Below, in pieces: positions 1-9,213 of a stretch of 54,106 nucleotides of DNA (within the stretch, counting starts at the first letter, position 1; the number at the start of each line of letters is the position of its first letter). Under the pieces are notes generated by a model. That model had not been told where the DNA came from. It worked only from the letters and a program-made list of their open reading frames with translations, and ran no database searches. This stretch comes from Dysgonomonas sp. 520. GTDB lineage: Bacteria > Bacteroidota > Bacteroidia > Bacteroidales > Dysgonomonadaceae. The stretch is from positions 75,739 through 129,844 of the forward strand of contig NZ_QVMP01000008.1 of NCBI RefSeq assembly GCF_010501095.1, in the 5' to 3' direction. Both the position numbers and the translations under genes were made by a program.

Positions 1-140
1 GTGGGTCGGCAAGAAGCCTTAGTCACAGAAAGCCTTTTTGATTCCTTTTGCGGCTTTGGGCAAAAGGGATGCAAGTAATCTTTGATTATGCGCAGCATGT
101 TGTTGAATAAAAACCAACCTATTTCAACTATTGATTCGCA
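1..140 (-). repeat. Partial copy of the AATCAGTAGTTGA-ended repeat element
   Basis: Bases 1-140 align with 8814-8952: both begin GTGGGTCGGCAAGAAGCC and run through a hairpin-forming stretch (AAGCCTTTTTGATTCC, then GCTTTGG and CAAAAGGGATGCAAG). They end in CAACTATTGATTC here and CAACTACTGATTC there. The copy is cut by the window edge, so only its right end is seen. No open reading frame of interest lies in it. It is a dispersed repeat upstream of lepA, and the lepA promoter lies just beyond its end. Confidence 0.8.
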
Positions 141-191
141 TTTTTAATGATTGTTTCTTATCTGCAACTTTAAATACTCTAATTCTTTGTG

Positions 192-199
192 TATATTTG
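192..199 (+). promoter_or_regulatory. Bacteroidetes-type -7 box for lepA
   Basis: TATATTTG matches the Bacteroidetes -7 consensus TAnnTTTG and lies about 70 bases before the lepA start. The -33 region (TTTA at 169-172) is only a partial match to TTTG. Confidence 0.55.
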
Positions 200-268
200 C
201 ACTCCATTTTTAAATTAGGAAAATTAGCCTCAAAAAGATGAGGATAAAAGGATATACAATATAGAAGA

Positions 269-2056
269 ATGAATAAAATACGAAATTTCTGCATTATTGC
301 GCATATAGACCACGGAAAGAGCACTTTAGCCGACCGTCTGCTCGAGTTCACCAAAACGGTGGAAGGGAAAGACCTGCAAGCGCAGGTTCTGGACGATATG
401 GATTTGGAGCGTGAGCGAGGCATTACTATAAAAAGCCATGCCATCCAAATGGAATATATGTATCAAGGTGAAAAATATATACTCAACCTGATAGATACTC
501 CGGGACACGTCGACTTTTCTTATGAAGTATCCAGGTCAATCGCTGCCTGCGAAGGTGCGTTATTGATTGTAGATGCTGCTCAAGGTATTCAGGCTCAAAC
601 AATTTCGAACCTGTATATGGCAATTGACAATGACTTGGAAATTGTTCCTATCCTGAATAAGATTGACTTGCCCAGTGCTATGCCCGACGAGGTGGAAGAC
701 CAAATTATAGAACTGCTTGGTTGTAAACGAGACGAGATTATCCGTGCCAGTGGAAAAACAGGTGAGGGCGTGATGGATATTCTTGCTGCTATTGTAGAAC
801 GTATACCTTCTCCGAAAGGTGACCCCGAAGCTCCGTTGCAAGCATTGATTTTCGATTCTGTATTCAACTCTTTCAGAGGTATTATCGCCTATTTTAAAAT
901 AGAAAACGGGACTCTGCACAAGCGTGATCTGGTGAAATTCTTTGCTACGGAAAAAGAATATGAAGCCGATGAAATTGGCGTTTTAAAACTAACTATGTCG
1001 CCCCGTGATGTAATAACTTGCGGAGATGTAGGGTATATTATTTCGGGGATAAAAACATCAAAGGAAGTAAAAGTTGGTGATACCATTACCCACGTAAAGA
1101 ATCCGTGCAAAGAAGCTATCGCAGGTTTTGAAGAAGTGAAGCCGATGGTTTTTGCCGGAGTTTATCCTATCGAAAGTGAGGATTTTGAGAACCTTCGTGC
1201 GTCTCTCGAAAAACTTCAATTGAATGATGCTTCTTTGACATTTCAGCCCGAATCGTCTGTGGCTCTGGGATTTGGATTCCGTTGCGGATTCTTAGGACTG
1301 CTCCACATGGAAATTATACAGGAACGTCTCGACAGAGAATTTAACATGGACGTTATAACAACCGTGCCTAACGTGTCTTATCTTGTTCATGACAAGAAAG
1401 ATAACGTTAAAGAGGTTCACAATCCGTCAGGATTACCTGATCCCACTCTCATTGATTATATTGAGGAACCATACATCCGGGCATCAGTTATCACAAACAC
1501 AACCTACATAGGCCCGATAATGACTCTCTGTCTGGGTAAACGGGGAATACTTATAAAACAAGAATATATTTCTGGCGACAGGGTCGAAATCATCTACGAT
1601 ATTCCTCTGGGTGAAATAGTTATAGACTTCTATGACAAACTGAAAAGTATATCTAAAGGTTACGCTTCGTTCGATTATCACATGCACGATTACCGTGAAT
1701 CGAAACTGGTGAAACTGGATATTCTGCTCAACGGTGAGCCTGTGGATGCACTTTCCACGCTTACGCATGTGGACAATGCCGTTACGTTTGGTCGCCGCAT
1801 GTGTGAGAAATTGAAGGAACTCATCCCTCGTCAACAGTTCGACATAGCTATTCAAGCAGCAATCGGCGCTAAAATTATTGCGCGGGAAACGATAAAAGCC
1901 GTTCGCAAGGATGTGACAGCGAAGTGTTACGGAGGTGATATCTCTCGTAAACGTAAACTTCTTGAGAAACAAAAAGAAGGTAAGAAACGAATGAAACAAG
2001 TGGGCAATGTGGAAGTGCCACAAAAGGCTTTCCTTGCAGTGCTGAAACTGGATTAA
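269..2056 (+). CDS. lepA: Elongation factor 4 (LepA), ribosomal back-translocase GTPase
   Basis: This translational GTPase binds ribosomes and promotes back-translocation or remodelling of stalled complexes; it acts in the cytosol or at the membrane. The 595-aa length is standard. The G1 motif AHIDHGKST is at about residues 11-19, the effector region GITIKSHA follows, DTPGH (G3) is near 76 and NKID (G4) near 130. The C-terminus has the LepA-specific lysine-rich domain ([18 protein letters not shown]). The ATG start gives the conserved N-terminus [19 protein letters not shown]. It is followed 37 bases later by a flavin reductase gene on the same strand, so the two may be co-transcribed. Identification is secure. 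Confidence 0.97.
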   Translation: MNKIRNFCIIAHIDHGKSTLADRLLEFTKTVEGKDLQAQVLDDMDLERERGITIKSHAIQMEYMYQGEKYILNLIDTPGHVDFSYEVSRSIAACEGALLIVDAAQGIQAQTISNLYMAIDNDLEIVPILNKIDLPSAMPDEVEDQIIELLGCKRDEIIRASGKTGEGVMDILAAIVERIPSPKGDPEAPLQALIFDSVFNSFRGIIAYFKIENGTLHKRDLVKFFATEKEYEADEIGVLKLTMSPRDVITCGDVGYIISGIKTSKEVKVGDTITHVKNPCKEAIAGFEEVKPMVFAGVYPIESEDFENLRASLEKLQLNDASLTFQPESSVALGFGFRCGFLGLLHMEIIQERLDREFNMDVITTVPNVSYLVHDKKDNVKEVHNPSGLPDPTLIDYIEEPYIRASVITNTTYIGPIMTLCLGKRGILIKQEYISGDRVEIIYDIPLGEIVIDFYDKLKSISKGYASFDYHMHDYRESKLVKLDILLNGEPVDALSTLTHVDNAVTFGRRMCEKLKELIPRQQFDIAIQAAIGAKIIARETIKAVRKDVTAKCYGGDISRKRKLLEKQKEGKKRMKQVGNVEVPQKAFLAVLKLD

Positions 2057-2093
2057 ACCTGAGAACAAAATAATTGTATCAATATTGAAGGCT

Positions 2094-2606
2094 ATGAGCA
2101 ATTTCAAAGAAATAGAAGCATCCGAATTATCTTTTTCTCCATTCGACTTGAAGAATAAATGGATGCTGGTTACGGCTGCAAAAGCAGACGGGTCTGTGAA
2201 TACAATGACTGCCAGTTGGGGCGGATTCGGTGTTATGTGGAACAAAGATGTTGTATTTGTAGTAATACGACCACAACGATATACGAAGGAATTTGTAGAT
2301 AATGCAGACTCTTTTTCCCTGACCTTTTTCGACGAAAGTTTCAAAAAGCAATTAGGTTATCTGGGAAGAGCATCGGGCAGAGATGAGAATAAAATAGAAA
2401 CAGCAGGATTGACTGTCGCAAAAGATAACACTGATACTCCGTACTTTGAGGAGTCGGAAACTGCGATTTTAGTGGAAAAACTTTTTGTTCAGCCATTATC
2501 CGAATCATCATTTCTTGATGAAAAAATTATAGATCAATGGTATTCTGAGAAAGACTTTCATTATTTGTATATTGCAGAGATAAGGAAAGTTTTGATAAAA
2601 AAATAA
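2094..2606 (+). CDS. Flavin reductase family protein (FMN-binding split barrel), cytosolic
   Basis: A 170-aa protein of the flavin reductase-like split-barrel family, which bind FMN or FAD and pass electrons from NAD(P)H. The characteristic stretch NKWMLVTAA, then NTMTASWGGFGVMW, is at about residues 21-50, followed by VVIRPQRYT and a later GYLGRASGRDENK. The start is placed at ATG 2094; an in-frame TTG at 2085 is less likely. There is no signal peptide, so it is probably cytosolic. A paralogue at 44615 carries a lipoprotein signal and shares the WMLVT, NTMTASWGGFG and DQWYS motifs. The physiological electron acceptor is unknown. Confidence 0.85.
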   Translation: MSNFKEIEASELSFSPFDLKNKWMLVTAAKADGSVNTMTASWGGFGVMWNKDVVFVVIRPQRYTKEFVDNADSFSLTFFDESFKKQLGYLGRASGRDENKIETAGLTVAKDNTDTPYFEESETAILVEKLFVQPLSESSFLDEKIIDQWYSEKDFHYLYIAEIRKVLIKK

Positions 2607-2662
2607 AATTCAACAATAGTTTAAAATTATATTAACATTTTAATTCGGCTTAATTTGCAATA

Positions 2663-4555
2663 ATGAGAAAATGGCGTATTGAAGATTCGGAAGAATTGTA
2701 TAACATCTCGGGATGGGGTGTTAATTATTTTTCAATCAATGAAAAAGGGAATGTAGCGGTTACACCTCGCAAAGATGGGGTATCGGTCGACCTGAAAGAA
2801 TTGATTGACGAATTGCAGCTTCGTGATATAGAAGCACCCGTACTTCTTCGTTTTCCTGACATATTGGATAATCGTATCGAGAAAATTTCGACTTGCTTCC
2901 AGAAAGCATCGAAAGAATATGGTTATGAAGCTCAGAACCACATTATCTATCCCATCAAGGTGAACCAGATGCGGCCTGTTGTGGAAGAACTTATCAGTCA
3001 TGGAAAAAAATTCAATATAGGTTTGGAAGCCGGTTCAAAACCCGAACTTCATGCCGTGATTGCCATAAACACCGACCCTAATTCTCTCATAATCTGTAAT
3101 GGTTATAAAGACGAAAGCTATATAGAGTTGGCTCTTCTTGCCCAGAAAATGGGAAAAAGAATTTTCATTGTGGTTGAAAAACTAAACGAGCTTCCTCTGA
3201 TTACTAAAATTGCTAAACGCTTGAAGATCGTTCCTAATATCGGTATCCGTATCAAACTATCAAGCAGCGGTAGCGGAAAATGGGAAGAATCGGGAGGCGA
3301 CGTTAGTAAATTCGGACTAAATTCCAGCGAATTGCTCGAAGCTCTCGCATTCCTCGAAAAGAATAATTTGCAAGAATCGTTACGTTTGATCCACTTTCAT
3401 ATTGGTAGTCAGGTAACAAAAATTCGCCGTATAAAAACAGCTTTACGTGAGGCTTCTCAATTCTACGTTCAGCTTCATTCACTAGGGTTCAAGGTCGAAT
3501 TTGTTGATATTGGCGGAGGTTTGGGTATAGACTACGACGGCACACGCTCAGCTATGAGTGAAAGTAGTGTTAATTATAGTATTCAGGAATATGTGAACGA
3601 TTCGATAGCAACTATGGTAGATGCCGCCAACAAGAACGACTTACCTCACCCCAATATCATCACGGAATCGGGACGTTCTCTTACTGCCCATCATTCCATA
3701 TTGGTGTTCGGAGTACTTGAAACTGCTACATTACCTGAATGGCAAGAAGGTAACGAAATATCTGACGATGACCATGAATTGGTTCGAGAACTGTATCAAA
3801 TTTGGGACGATCTCACTCAGCGCAGTATGCTTGAAGCATGGCACGACTCGCAACAAATAAGGGAAGAGGCTTTAGACTTGTTCAGCCTAGGCATGCTCGA
3901 TCTGAAAACACGGGCACAGGTTGAACGCCTTTACTTTTCAATAGCTCGTGAGGTTTACCAAATGGCGGGAAGGATGAAACATTCGCCCGAAGAATTGAAG
4001 CAATTGGGTAAATTGTTGCCGGATAAATATTTCTGCAACTTCTCGTTATTTCAGTCTTTGCCTGACTCTTGGGCTATTGATCAGATATTCCCGATAATGC
4101 CGATTCATAGATTGGACGAAAAACCAGACCGTACGGCAACCTTGCAAGATATTACTTGCGATTCGGACGGAAAGATAGATAATTTCATACCAACAGGCAA
4201 TCAATCGGGTTATCTTCCGGTTCATGCTTTAAAGAAAAATGAGTCCTATTATCTTGGAGTATTTTTGGTAGGTGCTTATCAAGAAATATTGGGCGATCTA
4301 CACAATCTGTTTGGAGATACTAACGCCGTGCATGTCTCTGTTAGTGAAGACGGCTACAAGATAGATCAAATGATTGACGGGGAAACTGTTGCCGAAGTTT
4401 TGGATTATGCTCAATACAATGCTAAAAAGCTTGTGCGCACGGTAGAAACGTGGGTAACAACATCTGTGAAGCAAGGCACAATAACTGTGGAAGAAGGAAA
4501 AGAATTTCTATCTAACTATCGTTCAGGATTATACGGATATACCTATTTGGAGTAA
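2663..4555 (+). CDS. speA: Biosynthetic arginine decarboxylase (SpeA)
   Basis: A PLP-dependent fold-III decarboxylase that converts arginine to agmatine, the first step of the agmatine route to putrescine and spermidine. At 630 aa it is slightly shorter than the E. coli enzyme. The PLP-lysine motif YPIKVNQ is near residue 99, HFHIGSQ near 244, the phosphate-binding glycine stretch DIGGGLG near 285, and TESGRS near 334. The catalytic cysteine motif CDSDG is near 498. It ends at a strong terminator shared with the convergent permease gene. The link to the arginine block at 25-33 kb is metabolic, not physical. Confidence 0.96.
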   Translation: MRKWRIEDSEELYNISGWGVNYFSINEKGNVAVTPRKDGVSVDLKELIDELQLRDIEAPVLLRFPDILDNRIEKISTCFQKASKEYGYEAQNHIIYPIKVNQMRPVVEELISHGKKFNIGLEAGSKPELHAVIAINTDPNSLIICNGYKDESYIELALLAQKMGKRIFIVVEKLNELPLITKIAKRLKIVPNIGIRIKLSSSGSGKWEESGGDVSKFGLNSSELLEALAFLEKNNLQESLRLIHFHIGSQVTKIRRIKTALREASQFYVQLHSLGFKVEFVDIGGGLGIDYDGTRSAMSESSVNYSIQEYVNDSIATMVDAANKNDLPHPNIITESGRSLTAHHSILVFGVLETATLPEWQEGNEISDDDHELVRELYQIWDDLTQRSMLEAWHDSQQIREEALDLFSLGMLDLKTRAQVERLYFSIAREVYQMAGRMKHSPEELKQLGKLLPDKYFCNFSLFQSLPDSWAIDQIFPIMPIHRLDEKPDRTATLQDITCDSDGKIDNFIPTGNQSGYLPVHALKKNESYYLGVFLVGAYQEILGDLHNLFGDTNAVHVSVSEDGYKIDQMIDGETVAEVLDYAQYNAKKLVRTVETWVTTSVKQGTITVEEGKEFLSNYRSGLYGYTYLE

Positions 4556-4582
4556 TAAATACCTAATTGTATAATAATCTAG

Positions 4583-4622
4583 GAAAGTGTTTCAAAAGTT
4601 TTTTTGAGACACTTTCTTTTTT
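4583..4622. terminator. Bidirectional terminator between speA and the LptF/LptG gene
   Basis: GAAAGTGTTTCAAAA (4583-4597) pairs with TTTTGAGACACTTTC (4602-4616) with a single G-T mismatch. T-rich sequence follows on the plus strand, and A-rich sequence lies between the arms. It sits between two convergent genes. Confidence 0.8.
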
Positions 4623-4628
4623 ATATCA

Positions 4629-5705
4629 TTAGTTCGGAGCCTTACGATACAGTAAAATAGCAATAAATACAAACACAAAGTTGGGTATCCATGCAGCAAT
4701 CATAGGACTAACCAAACCCGAAACGGCAAAAGAAGAACTTACTGTCAAGAATATTATATAGGTCAAACTCAGTAAGATACCCAGACCAATATTCAACCCC
4801 ATACCGCCTTTCATCTTTCGGGCAGAGAGGGATGCTCCTATTATGGTTAGTATAAACGCAGATGCAATGGATGCAAACCGTTTGTGAAACTCAATCTCAA
4901 ATCCTTGAATATTAGCTATTCCACGATCTTTCTGCCTTTTGATGTGTTCATACAATTGTATGGTGTTCATTTTCTCAAAATCATTTGCCGATATGAGAAA
5001 ATCGTTCGGCGTAATAGTTAATGTGGTATCAGTTCTGTCACCATTTTTTAAAGTCTCGCGCATACCGTTAAACTCTCTGATCTGGTAATTCTTTACCACC
5101 CAATGATATGCCGAATCATACTCTATATTCTTGGCTGTCAGACGAGAGACTAACTCTTTTCCATCGAATTTGTCCAACGAAAAATTTCTTCCCGATTTGT
5201 TTTTATTATCATAGCTCTCAAAAAATGCTATAACGCCGGGTTCTACCTGTACTTGAATTTTTGAGGCATAATCGACAGCCTTGTTCTTGATATACTTATT
5301 CTGAAAATCAATACGGGTCTTATTTGCCGGAGGAATAATGAAACTGGTTAATATAAAACTCAATATAGCGATAACCGTTGCCGAAATCATGTACGGCTTC
5401 ATGAGCCTTTTGAAGCTCATTCCATTAGAAAGCATCGCTATAATCTCCGAATTGTTAGCCAGTTTTGATGTAAAGAAAATAACGGAAATGAAAACGAAAA
5501 GAGCGCTGAACAGGTTGGTATAGTATGGTATAAAGTTGACGTAATAATCAAGCACAATGGCTGATAGCGGTGCCTTATTCTTCAAGAATTTATCTAACTG
5601 CTCATTTATATCGAAAACAACGGCGATGGAAATAATAAGCGCAATTGAGAAAACGTATGTTCCCAAAAACTTCTTTATTATATATCTATCCAGAATAGAA
5701 AGCAT
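4629..5705 (-). CDS. LptF/LptG (YjgP/YjgQ) family lipopolysaccharide export permease
   Basis: A 358-aa inner-membrane protein with the family layout: one or two transmembrane helices near the N-terminus (FLGTYVFSIALIISIAVVF), a helix pair up to about residue 115, a large periplasmic domain, and three closely spaced C-terminal helices. The start LSILDRYIIKKFLGTY is typical. It should move lipopolysaccharide from the inner membrane with LptB and LptC. LptF and LptG cannot be told apart here. It lies 40 bases downstream of tgt, a pairing often seen in Bacteroidales, and probably shares its transcript. Confidence 0.9.
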   Translation of the reverse strand: MLSILDRYIIKKFLGTYVFSIALIISIAVVFDINEQLDKFLKNKAPLSAIVLDYYVNFIPYYTNLFSALFVFISVIFFTSKLANNSEIIAMLSNGMSFKRLMKPYMISATVIAILSFILTSFIIPPANKTRIDFQNKYIKNKAVDYASKIQVQVEPGVIAFFESYDNKNKSGRNFSLDKFDGKELVSRLTAKNIEYDSAYHWVVKNYQIREFNGMRETLKNGDRTDTTLTITPNDFLISANDFEKMNTIQLYEHIKRQKDRGIANIQGFEIEFHKRFASIASAFILTIIGASLSARKMKGGMGLNIGLGILLSLTYIIFLTVSSSFAVSGLVSPMIAAWIPNFVFVFIAILLYRKAPN

Positions 5706-5745
5706 CTGTATTAACTTAAGTAATAAAAAGGTCTGCGACCTTAAA

Positions 5746-6876
5746 CTATATTCTTCTTGAAATATCTTCTATAACTGATTTTTTCCAACTCGAAAAATCT
5801 CCTTCTATTATATGTTTACGAGCTTCTTTCACCAATTGCAAATAAAACGCTAAGTTATGTATTGAAGCTATTTGAAGAGCAAGAATTTCGTTAACAATAA
5901 ATAAATGGCGAAGATACGCCTTTGTGTATAATGTGTCGACAAACGATGTTCCATCAGGATCGATCGGAGAAAAATCGTTCGCCCATTTTTTGTTACGCAT
6001 GTTCAGAATACCATTCCAGGTGAAAAGTTGTCCATTACGTCCATTGCGGGTTGGCATAATGCAGTCGAACATATCCACACCCCGTTCTATGGCTTCCAGA
6101 ATATTGGCGGGAGTTCCCACGCCCATCAAATATCTGGGTTTATCTTCGGGAAGTATTTCGTTCACAACTTCTATCATCTCATACATTTTCTCTGTTGGTT
6201 CGCCAACAGCCAAACCTCCGATAGCGTTTCCCTCCGCACCTTTCGATGCTACGTTTTCGGCAGCACGTTTTCTAAGATCTGTATAAACACAGCCTTGCAC
6301 AATAGGAAATAGCGACTGCTTGTAACCATACTCACACTCAGTTTCGTTGAAACGGGTGAAACACCTGTCGAGCCAACGCTCAGTCAGTTCCAATGATTTT
6401 TTCGCATAGTTATAGTCGGCATCTCCGGGCGTACATTCGTCGAAAGCCATAATAATATCCGCACCAATGGTTCGTTGAATATCCATCACATTTTCAGGAG
6501 TGAAGATATGTTTCGATCCATCTACATGCGAACGGAAAATAGCACCTTCTTCGGTCAGTTTTCGATTTTCGGCAAGGGAAAATACCTGAAATCCTCCGCT
6601 ATCAGTTAATATAGGTTTATTCCAGCTATTGAATTTGTGAAGTCCTCCGGCTTGTTTTAGAATTTCTAAGCCGGGTCGCAAATATAAATGATACGTATTT
6701 CCCAATATAATCTGAGCCTTTATATCATTTTCAAGCTCCGTCATGTGTACGGCCTTCACCGCTCCCTGTGTACCAACAGGCATAAAAATGGGAGTTTCTA
6801 TTTGTCCGTGATCTGTCGTTATCAATCCGGCTCTCGCCTTCGATTGATTATCAGTATGTAGTAATTCAAATTTCAT
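5746..6876 (-). CDS. tgt: tRNA-guanine(34) transglycosylase (queuosine pathway), zinc cysteines absent
   Basis: Exchanges guanine-34 of GUN-anticodon tRNAs for preQ1 in queuosine synthesis. At 376 aa it is of usual length. LGNTYHLYLRPG and LTDSGGFQVFS (first active-site Asp near 92) are present, as is MFDCIMPTRNGRNG, holding the nucleophilic Asp near 267. Known bacterial enzymes bind zinc through a CxCxxC cluster and a later His. Here the cluster position reads DPDGTSFVDTLY (about 305-316), with no cysteine, while the His of IHNL (about 339) is kept. The reading frame is otherwise intact, so loss of zinc rather than inactivation is inferred. It is in an operon with the genes on both sides. 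Confidence 0.95.
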   Translation of the reverse strand: MKFELLHTDNQSKARAGLITTDHGQIETPIFMPVGTQGAVKAVHMTELENDIKAQIILGNTYHLYLRPGLEILKQAGGLHKFNSWNKPILTDSGGFQVFSLAENRKLTEEGAIFRSHVDGSKHIFTPENVMDIQRTIGADIIMAFDECTPGDADYNYAKKSLELTERWLDRCFTRFNETECEYGYKQSLFPIVQGCVYTDLRKRAAENVASKGAEGNAIGGLAVGEPTEKMYEMIEVVNEILPEDKPRYLMGVGTPANILEAIERGVDMFDCIMPTRNGRNGQLFTWNGILNMRNKKWANDFSPIDPDGTSFVDTLYTKAYLRHLFIVNEILALQIASIHNLAFYLQLVKEARKHIIEGDFSSWKKSVIEDISRRI

Positions 6877-6909
6877 TTTCGAAAGTTAGGTAGTCCCCAA
6901 ATGATAAAG

Positions 6910-8247
6910 TTATTTCGAAGAAGCAACACTCTCACCCTCAGACTCCAAATCCCTTAATTGAACCAGGACTATTGATGTTTTATTCTTTTTAAGTACCTTA
7001 AACTCATAACCTTCACATTCTAAGGCATCGTGTATGTTTGGTATCCTTCCAAATTTATCTATCAAATATCCGGCAAGTGTATCGTACTGCTTTGCCTTAT
7101 CGATAGAATGTGGAAGTTGGTCGTTTATGTCACTTATGGCAGCGGTGGCAATTGCCGAGTAGGTATTCTCGCTCATCTTTTCGACGAAAGGTATCTCGTT
7201 GTCGTATTCGTCCTGAATTTCGCCAACCAATTCTTCAAGAATATCCTCCATTGTGATGATCCCATCTATACCGCCATATTCGTTCAATACCATGGCTATT
7301 TGTTGGTGCTTCACCTGAAATTCTTTCAATATCTGCCCGATACGCTTTGTTTCAGGAACAAAAGATACGGGACGGACAATAGAGCGTATGTCTACATTCC
7401 CACTTTGGCGCATCTTCTTCAGGATATCTTTCAGATGGACAACCCCAATAATGTTGTCTATACTATCCTCATAACAAGGGATACGTGAATATCCGTCTTC
7501 TATCACCGTTTCCAGTGTTTCCTCGTCGTAGTCGTTGGCATCAATAGCCACTATCTGTGTACGAGGAACCATTACCTGACGTGCTGTTCGTTCCGAAAAA
7601 TCGAAAGCGTTTTTTATTATATCGTAATTTGTATCTTCAATATCACCGCTTTCCCTTACCTGATCTACGAGATATTTCAATTCATCGCTACTATACGATT
7701 CTGCTTCCGACACCGTGTGAAGTCCGAACAATTTCAGAATCAGATTAGCAAATCCGTTCAATAACCAAATAAACGGACGGCATATCCAATAAAAACCTTG
7801 CAGAGGATATGAAACAAACAATGTAGTTTGTTCCGGTCTCAATATGGCCAACGATTTAGGTGCCAATTCACCAAAAACGATGTGCAATATCGTTATGATA
7901 AGGAATGCCGAAATCAATGCTACACTGTGCAGCAGGTCTGAGCCTAAAGCCAGATTCAGGTCGAAAGCACTGTTAAGAAACTCAATGAAACTGAGAATCA
8001 TCTTAGAAACAACGGGCTCTCCAATCCAACCTAAAGCCAAACTGGACAGTGTTATACCTAACTGAGTGGCAGCAAGATACGCATCCAAATGACCAACAAT
8101 ATGCTTGGCCAATATGGCAAAACTATTTCCCTCCTGAGCCTTCAACTCAAGCTGAGATGACCTCACCTTTACAATTGCAAATTCGGCTGCAACAAAAAAG
8201 CCGTTTAAGAAAACAAAAAGAAGAGTAATAAGAATGTTCGTAAACAT
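6910..8247 (-). CDS. CNNM-domain, CBS-pair and CorC_HlyC protein (hemolysin-like / magnesium-cobalt efflux family)
   Basis: A 445-aa membrane protein. The N-terminal CNNM (DUF21) domain has about four transmembrane helices (ILITLLFVFLNGFFVAAEFA at the start, then VALISAFLIITILHIVFGEL). It is followed by two CBS motifs at about 210-330 (MVPRTQIVAIDAND; GVVHLKDILKKM; GGIDGIITMEDILEELVGEI) and a C-terminal CorC_HlyC transporter-associated domain. Relatives are implicated in magnesium or cobalt homeostasis; 'hemolysin' is a historical label. It is the first gene of a leftward operon with tgt (33-base gap) and the LptF/LptG permease. Confidence 0.9.
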   Translation of the reverse strand: MFTNILITLLFVFLNGFFVAAEFAIVKVRSSQLELKAQEGNSFAILAKHIVGHLDAYLAATQLGITLSSLALGWIGEPVVSKMILSFIEFLNSAFDLNLALGSDLLHSVALISAFLIITILHIVFGELAPKSLAILRPEQTTLFVSYPLQGFYWICRPFIWLLNGFANLILKLFGLHTVSEAESYSSDELKYLVDQVRESGDIEDTNYDIIKNAFDFSERTARQVMVPRTQIVAIDANDYDEETLETVIEDGYSRIPCYEDSIDNIIGVVHLKDILKKMRQSGNVDIRSIVRPVSFVPETKRIGQILKEFQVKHQQIAMVLNEYGGIDGIITMEDILEELVGEIQDEYDNEIPFVEKMSENTYSAIATAAISDINDQLPHSIDKAKQYDTLAGYLIDKFGRIPNIHDALECEGYEFKVLKKNKTSIVLVQLRDLESEGESVASSK

Positions 8248-8270
8248 ATATTATTTTAAATGTGATGATG

Positions 8271-8278
8271 CAAAGATA
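8271..8278 (-). promoter_or_regulatory. -7 box for the CNNM-tgt-lptG operon
   Basis: The minus strand reads TATCTTTG, matching TAnnTTTG, 24 bases before the CNNM start codon. No clear -33 TTTG is seen at the usual distance. Confidence 0.55.
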
Positions 8279-8399
8279 ATATATTTGCGCATTTGTTAAT
8301 ATAATTCCTATCAAAATTATATTGTAAACATTTTATCAAAATAACGCTTTATCCGATAGAATAGTTTATTCTGCTTAATAATTTCTGCTTAATAATGCC

Positions 8400-8949
8400 A
8401 ATCAGTAGTTGAGTTTATTATACATAAAAGCGTTCTTTTTCATTCGACGTTCTTTCTGACGCACTTTCTTCGAAAGTTTGCCTTCGTTCATTTTGTCTTG
8501 ACACAAAACGAACCAAAAAGTCAAGGCTTAGCTTCTCGGCGACCCGTTACAATCTCACTGGCTAAATTGAAAAAACTCGCTTCGCTCAAACAGCTTTCAA
8601 TTTTACGCCTTGTTTCGCTTAACGTGTCCCCGCCTACGAAGCAGATGCCATTTCGCCTAACGGGTGTAAACGTGACATTTGGCTAATTGACGGGGTACCC
8701 ACACAGCGCAGATAAGCGACTAGAACAAAAAGCTGTTTGAGCATAACCAAACCACTCTGATTTTGACAGACTTTTGGTGCGAGTTATTTTTTGTTCAGCT
8801 TATAAGCTGTAAAGTGGGTCGGCAAGAAGCCTGAGTCACAGAAAGCCTTTTTGATTCCTTTTGAGGCTTTGGTCAAAAGGGATGCAAGTAATCTTTGATT
8901 ACGCGCAGTGTATTATATAAAATAAAAGAACACTTTTCAACTACTGATT
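8400..8949. repeat. 550-bp dispersed element with 13-bp terminal inverted repeats
   Basis: The 965-base gap 8248-9213 has no credible gene. Most of it is bounded by AATCAGTAGTTGA at 8400-8412 and its exact reverse complement at 8937-8949. Inside are a palindrome CTTGAC...GTCAAG (8495-8524), a GAACAAAAA/TTTTTGTTC pairing, and the stretch 8814-8952, which recurs at 1-140. The 62-aa reading frame at 8498-8686 lies in the repeat and looks non-coding. No clear target duplication is seen. It may be a non-autonomous mobile element or a structured repeat; no transposase is encoded. Confidence 0.7.
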
Positions 8950-9148
8950 CACATAAATAATTTTTCGGAACAGGTTTTGAACAACCCTGCCATAATTGTC
9001 ATTTTTTCTGTAAATTTGACATGTCAGTGTATTGTTAAAAAAACTGTGCTCTGTTTTAAGTGAAGTTAAAGCCTGTTAAGGGCGTTTTTGTGCGGTTAAA
9101 AGTGTTAAAATCGGAATGTCGGCATGTTAAATGAATGATTTTTGCTGC

Positions 9149-9156
9149 TATATTTG
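9149..9156 (+). promoter_or_regulatory. -7 box for htrA
   Basis: TATATTTG (TAnnTTTG consensus) lies 57 bases before the htrA start. The sequence at the expected -33 position is GTTA, a poor match. Confidence 0.5.
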
Positions 9157-9213
9157 ATAACTGAAAAATGAATACAAGAAAATTATATATATAAAATTTA
9201 AAATAATAAGCAT

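Noticed and set aside
1484-2344. 286-aa minus-strand frame across the end of lepA
   Set aside because: Antisense to lepA and the flavin reductase gene; no recognisable motif and no promoter.
8498-8686. 62-aa frame in the 8.4-8.9 kb repeat
   Set aside because: It lies within a palindrome-rich repeat, has no start signal, and its sequence reflects repeat composition.
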